From assembly GCF_937863485.1 (NCBI RefSeq), contig NZ_CALMFY010000185.1, positions 1-64,000 of the forward strand: a DNA stretch of 64,000 bases, written 5' to 3'. The stretch comes from an uncultured Nostoc sp. (GTDB taxonomy: Bacteria > Cyanobacteriota > Cyanobacteriia > Cyanobacteriales > Nostocaceae). Positions 9,087 through 17,360 of this stretch are shown here, in pieces. The notes under the pieces were generated by a model, which did no database searches, had not been told where the DNA came from, and saw nothing but the letters and a program-made list of their open reading frames with translations. A program made the position numbers and the translations under genes. The first letter of the stretch is position 1. The number at the start of each line of letters is the position of its first letter.

Positions 9087-9207
9087 CTAAACAGGCTTTA
9101 CACCAAAGAACGGCGGTGCAAATTTCCTGAATGGGGAAATCACTATTTTGCTTGAGCCAAGGTATAGTCTGTTGGAGTGCGATCGCATCTACTAAGTCAT
9201 CTATTTG
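9087..9207 (-). pseudogene. Remnant of a phosphoribosyltransferase gene
   Basis: About 120 bp that align almost base for base with 15113-15235, the middle of the intact phosphoribosyltransferase gene at 14987-15508. Shared runs include CCAAGGTATAGTCTGTTG and CAGGCTTTA.ACCAAAGAACGGC. The copy has a GATCGC (HIP1) change, a short gap and no ends, so it is a decayed duplicate fragment on the same strand. It encodes only the region around the PRPP loop, out of context, and cannot make a protein. Confidence 0.85.
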
Positions 9208-9305
9208 ATTTTGGATTGATCCACTGTGATGCGATCGCTATTTTCAAACTCCTCCTTAGCTCAATTTAGGGTAAGTAAAAGTTAAAAAATCCTAAGCACT
9301 TTTGC

Positions 9306-9713
9306 CTAACTGTCCTCAGTTTTACCTGGTATGAGCAGTTGCTTGATTTGGTGAGCCAATATTTCTAGTCCCGCATCCTTGGCAAAAAATCCGTCTGCTT
9401 TTGGACACATTTGTTTGCCATACACCTCTAACTCATTCCTACTCATGTAAGCTGTGACGAGGATAACTACAGGAGAACGGAGCAAGCGGCGCTTGAGAGC
9501 CGTAACGATTTCCATGCCATCTGTATTTAGCTCATGCCGAGCCGTAGGTAGCACGAAATCGACCAGAAAGATATCGTACTGGTTTAGTTCCTCTAACTCC
9601 CACAAGAAACTAGACACGGACTTGTAGGTTGCTACAGCATATTCTTCCTTGAGAAAACGTTGGACGATCCGACACCAGTGTTCGTCATCGTCCAAAATCG
9701 CCACCTTATACAT
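9306..9713 (-). CDS. Single-domain response regulator
   Basis: 135-residue stand-alone receiver (CheY-like). Acidic pocket LDDDE at residues 8-11, phosphoacceptor Asp52 (FLVDFVLP) and conserved Thr in LVTAY are present. The usual KP dipeptide is KD here (GFFAKDAG), an unusual change at the switch. No output domain. Six bases downstream of the preceding receiver gene, last gene of the four-gene signalling cluster; it probably receives phosphate from one of the two kinases upstream. Confidence 0.88.
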   Translation of the reverse strand: MYKVAILDDDEHWCRIVQRFLKEEYAVATYKSVSSFLWELEELNQYDIFLVDFVLPTARHELNTDGMEIVTALKRRLLRSPVVILVTAYMSRNELEVYGKQMCPKADGFFAKDAGLEILAHQIKQLLIPGKTEDS

Positions 9714-9719
9714 GGGGAT

Positions 9720-10121
9720 TCAATTCCTCCTTTCACCCAGTAGAGTAATCATGTCCAAAAAGGCATCGTAGTCAGTGATGGGTTTGGTATAGCAACTGTC
9801 GGCCCCAGATTGGGACAACAGGAGATGTTGCTCGGCGGGCATGGTGTAAGCCGTCACCAAGATAATTGGTATTTGTTTCCACTGTGCCTTCAAATAGCGC
9901 GACAGCATAGAGCCATCGACTTTTTGTCCTTGCCATCTAGCTCCCGGCAAATTGATATCCATAATCACCAGTTCGACTGCCCCCGCTTCGCATTGTTGGA
10001 ATATCTCTTTTGGTTCGGCAGTAATAAACACCTGATGACCACCCAAGCGTTCGATTAGTTTGGCGGTTCCTTGAGCTAGAAGTTGATTATCTTCAACCAG
10101 TAGGATATTCAAGACTGTCAC
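9720..10121 (-). CDS. Single-domain response regulator
   Basis: 133-residue receiver domain protein. Acidic residues in LLVEDNQ, phosphoacceptor Asp55 (IMDINLPG), Thr in LVTAY and Lys113 in YTKP are all in place, so it should be phosphorylatable. Its start lies 29 bp inside the 3' end of the GAF kinase gene, implying translational coupling, and that kinase is its likely partner. No output domain is present. Confidence 0.9.
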   Translation of the reverse strand: MTVLNILLVEDNQLLAQGTAKLIERLGGHQVFITAEPKEIFQQCEAGAVELVIMDINLPGARWQGQKVDGSMLSRYLKAQWKQIPIILVTAYTMPAEQHLLLSQSGADSCYTKPITDYDAFLDMITLLGERRN

Positions 10122-12204
10122 CTGTAAGCTGACTCGGTTTGTTTAGAGGCAGGGTAAAGGTGACTGTGTTTCCCTGCCCTAGCCCAGGGCTTTCAAGCCA
10201 GATATTACCATCCATCAGTTCCACCAATCGCTTGCAGATAGTCAGCCCTAAGCCTGTGCCCCCATAGGAGCGCTGGGCAGAACCATCAGCTTGCACAAAT
10301 GGGGAAAACAGTTGCTCTGAGTTTTCCATCTCAATGCCGATACCCGTGTCGCGCACCGAGATTTGAGCCATTGTCCCAGTACTATCGACGACGGCCCGGA
10401 CATGGATTTGACCTTCATCTGTGAATTTGAAGGCGTTATCCAGCAAGTTCGTCATCACCTGGCGGACTTTGATCTTGTCGGCGAAAACAGTCTCAATTTC
10501 ACAGTGAAGCGTCAGAGGAATTGCCTTGTAGCGGCTTTCGGCACCTGAGAGGAAACATTGCTGTTGTAAAAGCTGTTGCAGATAAACTGTCTCCAAATCT
10601 AAGGCTATGCGTCCGTCTTCAATCTTGGCAATATCAAGCACATCGTTAATGATGGTAACCAGATTTTGCGTCGATTGGTAAGCGCCGTCGATATATTGGC
10701 GCAACTCCTCTTCGTCTTCATAAAGGCGTTCTTTGAGCAACTTTAAGTAGTTCAAGGTCGAAGCCAGAGGGGTTCGCAGTTCGTGGCTGGTAGAAGCCAA
10801 GAAGTTGCTTTTGAGGCGACTCACCTCTTCGGCGGCAGCTCGGGCATGAGAGAGAGCTTCGTTGTGCATCTCAACTACCAGACGCTGCTGTCGTTCGCGC
10901 TGATAGACGCGGTTTTGGAGCACTGCCAGCGATAGATGAATGTTCAAAGACTGGATGAGTTCCATCTCTTCGATGCTCCAGGGGTAAGCTTTATCTTGTT
11001 TGAGCGCCTGCCATTGAGCCATTGACTGGCGGGGTCGCTCTTGGCGCTCATCGGCTTCCTCAGAGCCAGTCCAAAGATTTTTTGTGCCGATTTGATCACG
11101 AAAGAATGTCAGATACCCCAGGAATTCTTTACCATAATACAACGGTTGAACAATCAAACCCCGAATCGATGTGGTCTGAAAGGATTCAATCAGTTGGTCA
11201 AAACCCGGTTCTTGCTGAAGATTAATTACCACTCGCTGGGCAGGTTTATCCTGTTGGGTTAAGTCAGTGTCGATGGCAGCAGGAGCTACCCCTACTTCTT
11301 GCCAGAGGGGATGATTTTCTAGTGAGTCTGGTTGCTCAAACTCGGATGGAGTCGGCTGATTTCCGTAAGTATAAAGATGGGCTGGTAAAGCCTCATCCGA
11401 GGAAGTGAGGTACAACCTTCCTCCAGAACTGCCAGAAGCTTTCACTGCTTGTTCCAGAACGTTATGTAAAATCTGCTCAGGGGGCAGAGGGGCGTGCAGC
11501 AGAGCGGCAATCTGATTGACGATCGCTTCACGCTGCTGCTGCTCCTGCACCTGACTCAGCAAAATCGCCTGGGTAATTGCCAGTGAAACCTGGTCAGCGA
11601 GCATTTGGACGACCTGCAAATCCTCAGATGTAATTTCTTTGGGTTCGGCATGATGAGAGATCAACAGCCCCCAGAGTTCCTGTTGATAAATTATGGGTAC
11701 CACTAGAGAAGATTGCACACCCATCTGGGTGAGATAGTCCACATGGCAGGGGTCTACCGGTCGGCTTAAAATATCTTCCAGGGGTTGCTCTTGCACTTCT
11801 TCAACGGTCAAGTCCCCGATTGCCGTCGTTTTGGGAGTCGGCAGCGAGTTGAGGATAATCCGCTGCTCGTTGACATTGACAATGGAGCGGGTACGTGCTC
11901 TGATAAACAAGGCCCGCGCTTGGGGCGGAATGTCATCAGTTGGATAGTGCAATCCCAGCAAAGAAGGCAGACGATTGGGGGCACTCGCTTCCGCAACCAC
12001 TTGCCCATGTCCGTCACGATCAAAGCGGTAAACCTTAGTCCGGTCGGTTTGCAAAAATGTCCGCAGTTCGATCACAGTTGCATCCAAAATCTCTTGGAGG
12101 TTCAACGATTGCCGGATGCGGTTTGCCATACGAGCCAGCAGAGCTTCTTTGCCTTCAGTCAATAACTGATCTTTTTGGTTTCTAAAATTGGAATTTGTAG
12201 CCAA
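10093..12204 (-). CDS. GAF-GAF histidine kinase with phytochrome-like GAF domain
   Basis: 703-residue cytosolic sensor kinase. GAF1 (about 30-215) resembles phytochrome/cyanobacteriochrome GAF domains: it has YPTDDIPPQAR and DPCHVDYLTQMGV, where Cys153-His154 occupy the bilin-attachment position. GAF2 spans about 235-430. HisKA has His474 (STSHELRTPL), followed by a complete ATPase domain (NLLDNAFKFTDEG, DTGIGIE, GGTGLGL). There is no PAS or PHY domain. Whether it binds a chromophore is inference. It lies between the hybrid kinase upstream and two receivers downstream, all on the minus strand. Confidence 0.88.
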   Translation of the reverse strand: MATNSNFRNQKDQLLTEGKEALLARMANRIRQSLNLQEILDATVIELRTFLQTDRTKVYRFDRDGHGQVVAEASAPNRLPSLLGLHYPTDDIPPQARALFIRARTRSIVNVNEQRIILNSLPTPKTTAIGDLTVEEVQEQPLEDILSRPVDPCHVDYLTQMGVQSSLVVPIIYQQELWGLLISHHAEPKEITSEDLQVVQMLADQVSLAITQAILLSQVQEQQQREAIVNQIAALLHAPLPPEQILHNVLEQAVKASGSSGGRLYLTSSDEALPAHLYTYGNQPTPSEFEQPDSLENHPLWQEVGVAPAAIDTDLTQQDKPAQRVVINLQQEPGFDQLIESFQTTSIRGLIVQPLYYGKEFLGYLTFFRDQIGTKNLWTGSEEADERQERPRQSMAQWQALKQDKAYPWSIEEMELIQSLNIHLSLAVLQNRVYQRERQQRLVVEMHNEALSHARAAAEEVSRLKSNFLASTSHELRTPLASTLNYLKLLKERLYEDEEELRQYIDGAYQSTQNLVTIINDVLDIAKIEDGRIALDLETVYLQQLLQQQCFLSGAESRYKAIPLTLHCEIETVFADKIKVRQVMTNLLDNAFKFTDEGQIHVRAVVDSTGTMAQISVRDTGIGIEMENSEQLFSPFVQADGSAQRSYGGTGLGLTICKRLVELMDGNIWLESPGLGQGNTVTFTLPLNKPSQLTGDSLEYPTG

Positions 12205-12237
12205 CTGATACTCTCTACTTATCAGAATAATTATTTA

Positions 12238-13998
12238 TTATTTAACTAGGCTAGCAATTACCATCGCTAATTTAGCTGGTTCTATTGGCTTAGTTAAATG
12301 TTTTTGGAATCCTGCTTGGAGAATTTGTTGCTGGTCAACCTCTCCAGCATAGGCTGTCAGTGCGATCGCTCTTATCTCTCCCCCTTGCTCAGGCGGTAGC
12401 GATCGAATTTGCCGAATCAGCATATAGCCATCCATTTGTGGCATCCCAATATCACTTAAGAGAATATCTGGCTTCTCAACTGCCAAGGCGTCTAATGCTT
12501 GCGAAGCTGAGGCGAAGGCACGCACAGAGGCACCACACTGTTGAAGGATGAAAACTATTAGATCGCGGCTGTCAACTTCATCGTCCACGACCAGCACATT
12601 TACCCCCAGAAGATTAGGGGAAGCGTCAGGTAAACCCTTGTCTTCACTTGTTTGAGGCTCGACACTCTTGATAGGTAACAACACAGTAAAAGTGGCACCT
12701 TTCTCGTCTCCCTCACTTTCTGCGTGGACTGTTCCACCGTGCAGTTCAGCGATTTGACGAACGATCGCCAGACCAAGCCCCAAGCCGCCAAAGGCTCTTG
12801 TTGTGGTATTGTCAGCTTGCCGGAAGTAATCAAAAACGTGAGGCAGAAATTCTGGGTCAATGCCCTTACCCGTGTCACTCACTTGGATTTGCGCTTGTGT
12901 ACCCACGCGCTCAAGTCGTATTTCCACTTGACCCTCGGACGGTGTGAACTTAACGGCGTTAGACAGCAAATTCCAGACGACTTGCTGCAAGCGACTGGGA
13001 TCTCCCAAAACTTGCCCTATATTTGGTTCAAATTTCGTTTTGAGTTGAACTGACTTGGCTTGAGCCGCTAGACGCACAGTATCAAGGGCTACTTCAATGA
13101 CGGCGGACAGGTTAACAGAGCTGATATTCAGACTAAGCTTGTTTTGAAGAATCCGGGAAACATCGAGTAAATCTTCCATTAGCTGAGACTGCAACTTGGC
13201 ATTGCGCTCAATGGTTGCTAGGGCATAAGCCGTCTTTGCTTCATCAAATTTGCGGGTTTGTAGGAGTTTTGCCCAACCCAAAATCGGGTTGAGGGGGGAA
13301 CGCAATTCGTGAGATAGAACAGCGAGGAACTCATCTTTGAGACGATTGGCTTGTTCAGCTGCTTTTTGTGCCGCTTCGCTAACGGCCCGAGCGGCTTGCT
13401 CACGTCGTGCAGATTCTTCGGCTGCTTGACGGGCATTGCTACTATAAAGAGCGGCGGCGGTAAAATTTGCGAGGCTTTTCATCAACCTCAAGTCTTCTCC
13501 ATCAAACTGCCGATGCTGATCGTGGGATATAATCCAAATCGTGCCAAGTCGTTGATTGGCAATCAATAAAGGAACCACCAGGATCTCGACGATTGTTGGC
13601 TTAAACTCTTGCAAGTAGGTGAAATACCGTTCTGGATAGGAATAAAGCAGGGGGGTTTGACGTTCTAGGCAGATGCCGCAGTAACTACGGGTGTAAAGAG
13701 TGGCAGTTTGTTCATACGCTTCTAACATCCCGGCTAGTGCAAACCAGCGGCAGATATTTTCCCCGCTCGGAGTCACCTCAAGTAAGCTGACACCTGCTGA
13801 TTCTGCCCGACACAGTTTAGTGGTGATTTTTACAAGCTTTTTGAGCAGAATTTGAGGCTGCTCAACTAGTTGCCGTGCAAGGGTATGAAGTGCATCGTTT
13901 TCTTCTTTGAGGTCAGTAGTTCTGGGGACTCGACGAGACAACTCTTTAGTGATCAGAATATCATCTAAACATATTTGCTCCACTTCCTCATTGGTCAT
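12238..13998 (-). CDS. GAF hybrid histidine kinase with C-terminal receiver
   Basis: 586-residue soluble hybrid kinase: GAF (about 40-185), a short coiled linker, HisKA with His230 (VLSHELRSPL), HATPase (NLLSNAVKFTPSEG, DTGKGID, GGLGLGL) and a receiver (467-586) with phosphoacceptor Asp516 (LLSDIGMP) and Lys570 (HLTKPIEP). First gene of the four-gene signalling cluster; 33 bp separate it from the next kinase. The internal receiver suggests a phosphorelay, but no Hpt protein is encoded nearby. Confidence 0.9.
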   Translation of the reverse strand: MTNEEVEQICLDDILITKELSRRVPRTTDLKEENDALHTLARQLVEQPQILLKKLVKITTKLCRAESAGVSLLEVTPSGENICRWFALAGMLEAYEQTATLYTRSYCGICLERQTPLLYSYPERYFTYLQEFKPTIVEILVVPLLIANQRLGTIWIISHDQHRQFDGEDLRLMKSLANFTAAALYSSNARQAAEESARREQAARAVSEAAQKAAEQANRLKDEFLAVLSHELRSPLNPILGWAKLLQTRKFDEAKTAYALATIERNAKLQSQLMEDLLDVSRILQNKLSLNISSVNLSAVIEVALDTVRLAAQAKSVQLKTKFEPNIGQVLGDPSRLQQVVWNLLSNAVKFTPSEGQVEIRLERVGTQAQIQVSDTGKGIDPEFLPHVFDYFRQADNTTTRAFGGLGLGLAIVRQIAELHGGTVHAESEGDEKGATFTVLLPIKSVEPQTSEDKGLPDASPNLLGVNVLVVDDEVDSRDLIVFILQQCGASVRAFASASQALDALAVEKPDILLSDIGMPQMDGYMLIRQIRSLPPEQGGEIRAIALTAYAGEVDQQQILQAGFQKHLTKPIEPAKLAMVIASLVK

Positions 13999-14093
13999 TA
14001 CACTACTTTGCCTCTAAGAAATATTGCCTCATTATTCCCTGTCCCAGTTCACCCAAGTTTCTTAACATATCTTCAATTTTTATTATCACGAAA

Positions 14094-14143
14094 AATTAAA
14101 AAATGAGGGATCAGAATGAATTCTAATTCCTCATTTTTTAATT
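14094..14143. repeat. Perfect 15-bp hairpin upstream of the hybrid kinase
   Basis: AATTAAAAAATGAGG (14094-14108) and its exact reverse complement (14129-14143) around a 20-base loop containing GAATTC. It is symmetrical, with A and T tracts on both sides, so it could work as a bidirectional terminator. It lies 96 bp upstream of the hybrid kinase start. Confidence 0.6.
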
Positions 14144-14548
14144 AAAGAATTTATACTTTGCTCTAATAGGGGGGTATAAACCCGGATTTATCACTCCTAT
14201 TGCCAAAGTCTTATAAAATCTAGATTCAGGCGTTTCACACTGCATGAAAATATTTCCCTAGAAAAAAGGGCTGAAACATAGTCTGGGCAATACTTCTTAG
14301 CAAGACGTAGCTCGTCGCTCGCGTAGCGTCTCGTAGAAAAGACATCGCACTACTTGTGAGAAATCGAGGATAAAACCCTTTGATTCATTTTCACCCTTGG
14401 ATTTTCACTCTTTATTTCCATATAAAAGAGATTAGGACAAATGATCCGCCCCTGCTACTTCCTGAGGGAAGAGTTTGGAAGTTTTTCATAATACCAGCAC
14501 GGATTTTTCATTTTGAAACTAATGTTGATGTTGACAGTGCTAGCGGAA

Positions 14549-14579
14549 GCGATGTCTACGACGGGCTACGCCTACGCTA
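14549..14579 (+). repeat. Short GATGTCTACGACGGGCTACGCC element
   Basis: About 30-bp dispersed repeat of the form GCGATGTCTACGACGGGCTA followed by CGCCTACGC. Related copies lie at about 15545 (diverged), inside two pseudogenes (24000-24028 reversed and 25308-25338) and at 58072-58100. The open frame through it (14380-14616) looks like chance. Gap 13999-14986 otherwise holds palindromic repeats, one MITE and a heptamer array. Confidence 0.6.
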
Positions 14580-14730
14580 TAATCTAGATTGCTACCAATG
14601 TGCTAGTACAGCATGACGTAAATCCAGCCACCATTTAAGACAAGGGGCAAAATCTCCTTGTTAAAGGTAGGTAAACTTCTCCTACAGTGTGCTAGTTAGA
14701 TTCACCGTGCCATTTGAGGAAAATTGGATG

Positions 14731-14826
14731 TTACAGCTATTTTCAGGTAAATAGACCACGCGGGAGGGGATCTTGGCCTTGCGCCCCTACGACAGATGTG
14801 GTTCAAATACTTGAATTCTCTTGTAA
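14731..14826. mobile_element. 96-bp MITE-like element, family IV copy 1
   Basis: Begins TTACAGCTATTTTCAGG and ends with TTGTAA; the reverse complement of its right end (TTACAAGAGAATTCAAGTAT) matches the left end imperfectly over about 29 bp. The centre holds a GGGGATCTTGGCC...GCGCCCC hairpin. Nearly the same sequence occurs at 27243-27339 and, reversed and without clear ends, at 61421-61499. No clean target duplication is seen. Confidence 0.6.
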
Positions 14827-14933
14827 GGAATGTGAGTGTGAGATTAATTTTGTGTAGGTATTAATCAACACAGTTGACCGAAAAAGACTCATGATACAAG
14901 CCCCTAAATTTATTTATGGGGATTATTAATTTT

Positions 14934-14966
14934 GACTTTTGACTTTTGACTTTTGACTTTTGACTT
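14934..14966. repeat. GACTTTT heptamer array
   Basis: Five tandem copies of GACTTTT, a short tandem repeat characteristic of heterocystous cyanobacteria. The same array is at 25097-25129 and, on the other strand, forms the variable core of the family I MITEs. Confidence 0.85.
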
Positions 14967-14986
14967 CCCCGTTCGCGTAGCGTCTC

Positions 14987-15508
14987 CTAGAGTTGGGGCT
15001 GACTTACCTTAGCCGCAAGTTCTGCGGGGTTCATCTGCTCGTAGTGTTCAAAAGGTTGATGAATCCAGGGGTTGTCAGGCAGATAATCAACATAATAATC
15101 GGGTGCTATAACTGAACAGGCTTTATACCAAAGAACGGCAGTGCGAATTTCCTCAATCGGGAAATCAGTATTTTGCTTCAGCCAAGGTATAGTCTGTTGA
15201 AGTGTGATGCCAGAGTCTACCAAATCATCTACTAGAAGAATGCGCGAACCTAACTTTTCGGCAGTCATCGTTAAGTGGCGGGAGAAAATTAAATCACTTC
15301 TTCCTTGCTTAAGTGCGCCACTGTAAGATGAAGTTGCTAAAATTGCCAGCGGCTGCTGGTATATACGGCAGAGAATATCTCCAACTCGTAGTCCTCCTCT
15401 AGCAAGACAGATAATCTGGTTAAATTCCCAACCGGATTGATAAATCTGAATAGCCAGTTGTTCAATTTTTTGGTGATAATCTGACCAAGAAAGATAAAGG
15501 TCTGGCAT
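14987..15508 (-). CDS. Purine-type phosphoribosyltransferase
   Basis: 173 residues, type I phosphoribosyltransferase. The PRPP-binding loop is ILLVDDLVDSGITL; the upstream CLARGGLRVGDIL matches the hypoxanthine/xanthine (Gpt/Hpt-like) subgroup. It would make a nucleoside monophosphate from a salvaged base and PRPP in the cytosol; the exact base cannot be decided. ATG start at 15508. A decayed fragment of the same gene is found at 9087-9207. The 3' end abuts a palindromic repeat and a GACTTTT array. Confidence 0.82.
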   Translation of the reverse strand: MPDLYLSWSDYHQKIEQLAIQIYQSGWEFNQIICLARGGLRVGDILCRIYQQPLAILATSSYSGALKQGRSDLIFSRHLTMTAEKLGSRILLVDDLVDSGITLQQTIPWLKQNTDFPIEEIRTAVLWYKACSVIAPDYYVDYLPDNPWIHQPFEHYEQMNPAELAAKVSQPQL

Positions 15509-15638
15509 AAGTATAAGGGGAGTGGTAGATAACTAGTATTCAAGGCGATGTCTACGATGGTCTATGACGCTCGAAGACTCGCTAACGCTTCGCTATCGGC
15601 GTCGCAGACTTTTTATTTTAGTATGAGTGCAAAGTTTT

Positions 15639-17090
15639 ATGAATGATTCTGCTGCTGATGGCGATGCCCAACGAGATATTCTCAGTGAAAAACTCGACTT
15701 TAAAACAAAACTGGCTTACGGTGCAGGAGATTTAGGCCCAGCAATTACTGCAAATATCTCCGTCTTTTATCTGCTGTTTTTCTTTACCAATGTCGCTGGT
15801 ATCCCTGCGGGTTTAGCTGGCAGTATTTTGATGATTGGCAAAATCTGGGATGGGATAAATGATCCGGTTATCGGGTTCCTGAGTGATAAAACGAAATCTC
15901 GTCGTTGGGGCCGTCGTCTTCCTTGGATGTTTTATGGAGCAATTCCCTTTGGAATTTTCTTTTTCTTGCAGTGGATTGTACCGCGATTTAGTGCAAATCA
16001 GAGTGATAATATTTGGCCGATGTTCTGGTATTACGTAGTGATTGGGGTGCTATCTCAGTCCTTTTACACGATTGTGAATTTGCCTTATACGGCGATGACT
16101 CCAGAACTAACTCAAGATTACGACGAACGCACCAGCCTTAACAGCTTTCGCTTTACATTTTCCATTGGTGGTAGCATTCTGTCATTGATTTTAGCGCAAA
16201 TTGTTTTTTCCCAAATTGCCGATCGCCAACAACGATATCTTGTTTTAGCGGCAATTTGTACGGTAATTGCGATTTTAGGATTATATTGGTGCGTTTTTGG
16301 AGTCCGCGATCGCATCCTGGCTTTTGAGTCCAAACGCATTCAAGCCGAGGAACCTGCATCTCTCTCCTTTTTGGAACAGCTAAAAATTGTCTTTAGCAAT
16401 CGACCTTTTTTATTTGTTATTGGTATATATCTTTTTTCTTGGCTAGGTGTGCAGATTACAGCCAGCATTATTCCCTATTTTGTAGTCAATTGTATGGGTC
16501 TCAAAGAATCAGATGTGCCCACATTGTTGATTGCAGTGCAAGGAACTGCCCTGCTGATGCTATTTGTCTGGGGGGCGCTGAGTAAAAAAATCGGCAAAAA
16601 AATTGTTTATTTTCTGGGAATGAGTTTATGGATAATAGCAGCCGCCGGACTATTTTTCTTACAACCTGGTCAAATAGGTTTGATGTATGTGATGGCTGTG
16701 ATGGCGGGTGTTGGTGTCTCCACAGCTTATCTAATTCCCTGGTCGATGATTCCAGATGTGATTGAATTAGATGAACTCCAAACTGGACAACGCAGAGAAG
16801 GCATTTTTTATGGCTTCATGGTTTTGCTACAAAAATTTGGTTTAGCTTTTGGGCTATTTTTGGTGGGAAATGCTTTGCAAGTAGCCGGTTTCAAAGAATC
16901 TGTAGCCGGAAGTCCACCACCCATCCAACCGGAATCGGCACTGTTTGCTATCCGCATTGCTGTTGGGCCTATACCTACAGTTTGTTTAATTTGTGGCTTA
17001 GTTTTAACGTATTTTTACCCGATTACCCGCGAAATGCACGCAGAAATTATGTTGAAACTCAAAGAACGGCAAGAGAAGAGGGAGAGTTAA
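15639..17090 (+). CDS. GPH-family (MelB-like) sugar:cation symporter
   Basis: 483 residues from the ATG at 15639 (a GTG at 15627 in frame adds four). A twelve-helix MFS-fold transporter of the glycoside-pentoside-hexuronide:cation family: after LDFKTKLAYGAGDLGPA comes the diagnostic DGINDPVIGFLSDKTKSRRWGRR, and the second half holds WSMIPDVIELDELQTGQRREG. These are the canonical GPH loops. Inner membrane; the sugar is unknown. It is monocistronic and followed by an inverted-repeat region shared with the convergent EF-hand gene. Confidence 0.9.
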   Translation: MNDSAADGDAQRDILSEKLDFKTKLAYGAGDLGPAITANISVFYLLFFFTNVAGIPAGLAGSILMIGKIWDGINDPVIGFLSDKTKSRRWGRRLPWMFYGAIPFGIFFFLQWIVPRFSANQSDNIWPMFWYYVVIGVLSQSFYTIVNLPYTAMTPELTQDYDERTSLNSFRFTFSIGGSILSLILAQIVFSQIADRQQRYLVLAAICTVIAILGLYWCVFGVRDRILAFESKRIQAEEPASLSFLEQLKIVFSNRPFLFVIGIYLFSWLGVQITASIIPYFVVNCMGLKESDVPTLLIAVQGTALLMLFVWGALSKKIGKKIVYFLGMSLWIIAAAGLFFLQPGQIGLMYVMAVMAGVGVSTAYLIPWSMIPDVIELDELQTGQRREGIFYGFMVLLQKFGLAFGLFLVGNALQVAGFKESVAGSPPPIQPESALFAIRIAVGPIPTVCLICGLVLTYFYPITREMHAEIMLKLKERQEKRES

Positions 17091-17360
17091 AAGGATGCGG
17101 GGAAAGAATTTTAACTAATTACTAATTCGTAATTCGTAGTTAAACCTCATCTATGTTGAGAAGTGTAGTTTTTGCCCTCACCCTAAATCCCTCTCCCAAA
17201 TGGGAGAGGGACTTCTTTCCGGCTCCGCTTCTGGGAATATTGCCAGAAGCGGCTAGGGGATGAGGGTTTTTTCTTTTCATAGGGAAAGAACTACAGTTTT
17301 CAAGGTGGACGCGGTTTAAGAATTAAATTACGAATTACGAATTATCAATTAGGAATTATT
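17091..17360. repeat. Repeat-rich convergent gap
   Basis: Contains AATTCGTAATTCGTAGTTAA with its inverse AATTACGAATTACGAATT near 17330, enclosing CCCTCACCC...GATGAGGG and a TCTCCCAAATGGGAGA palindrome. The arrangement is a large nested inverted repeat between two convergent genes and may act as a two-way terminator. No gene is present. Confidence 0.6.

Noticed and set aside
14380-14616. 78-codon open frame in the gap after the hybrid kinase
   Set aside because: Runs through a dispersed repeat, has no ribosome site and no family-like sequence; treated as chance.
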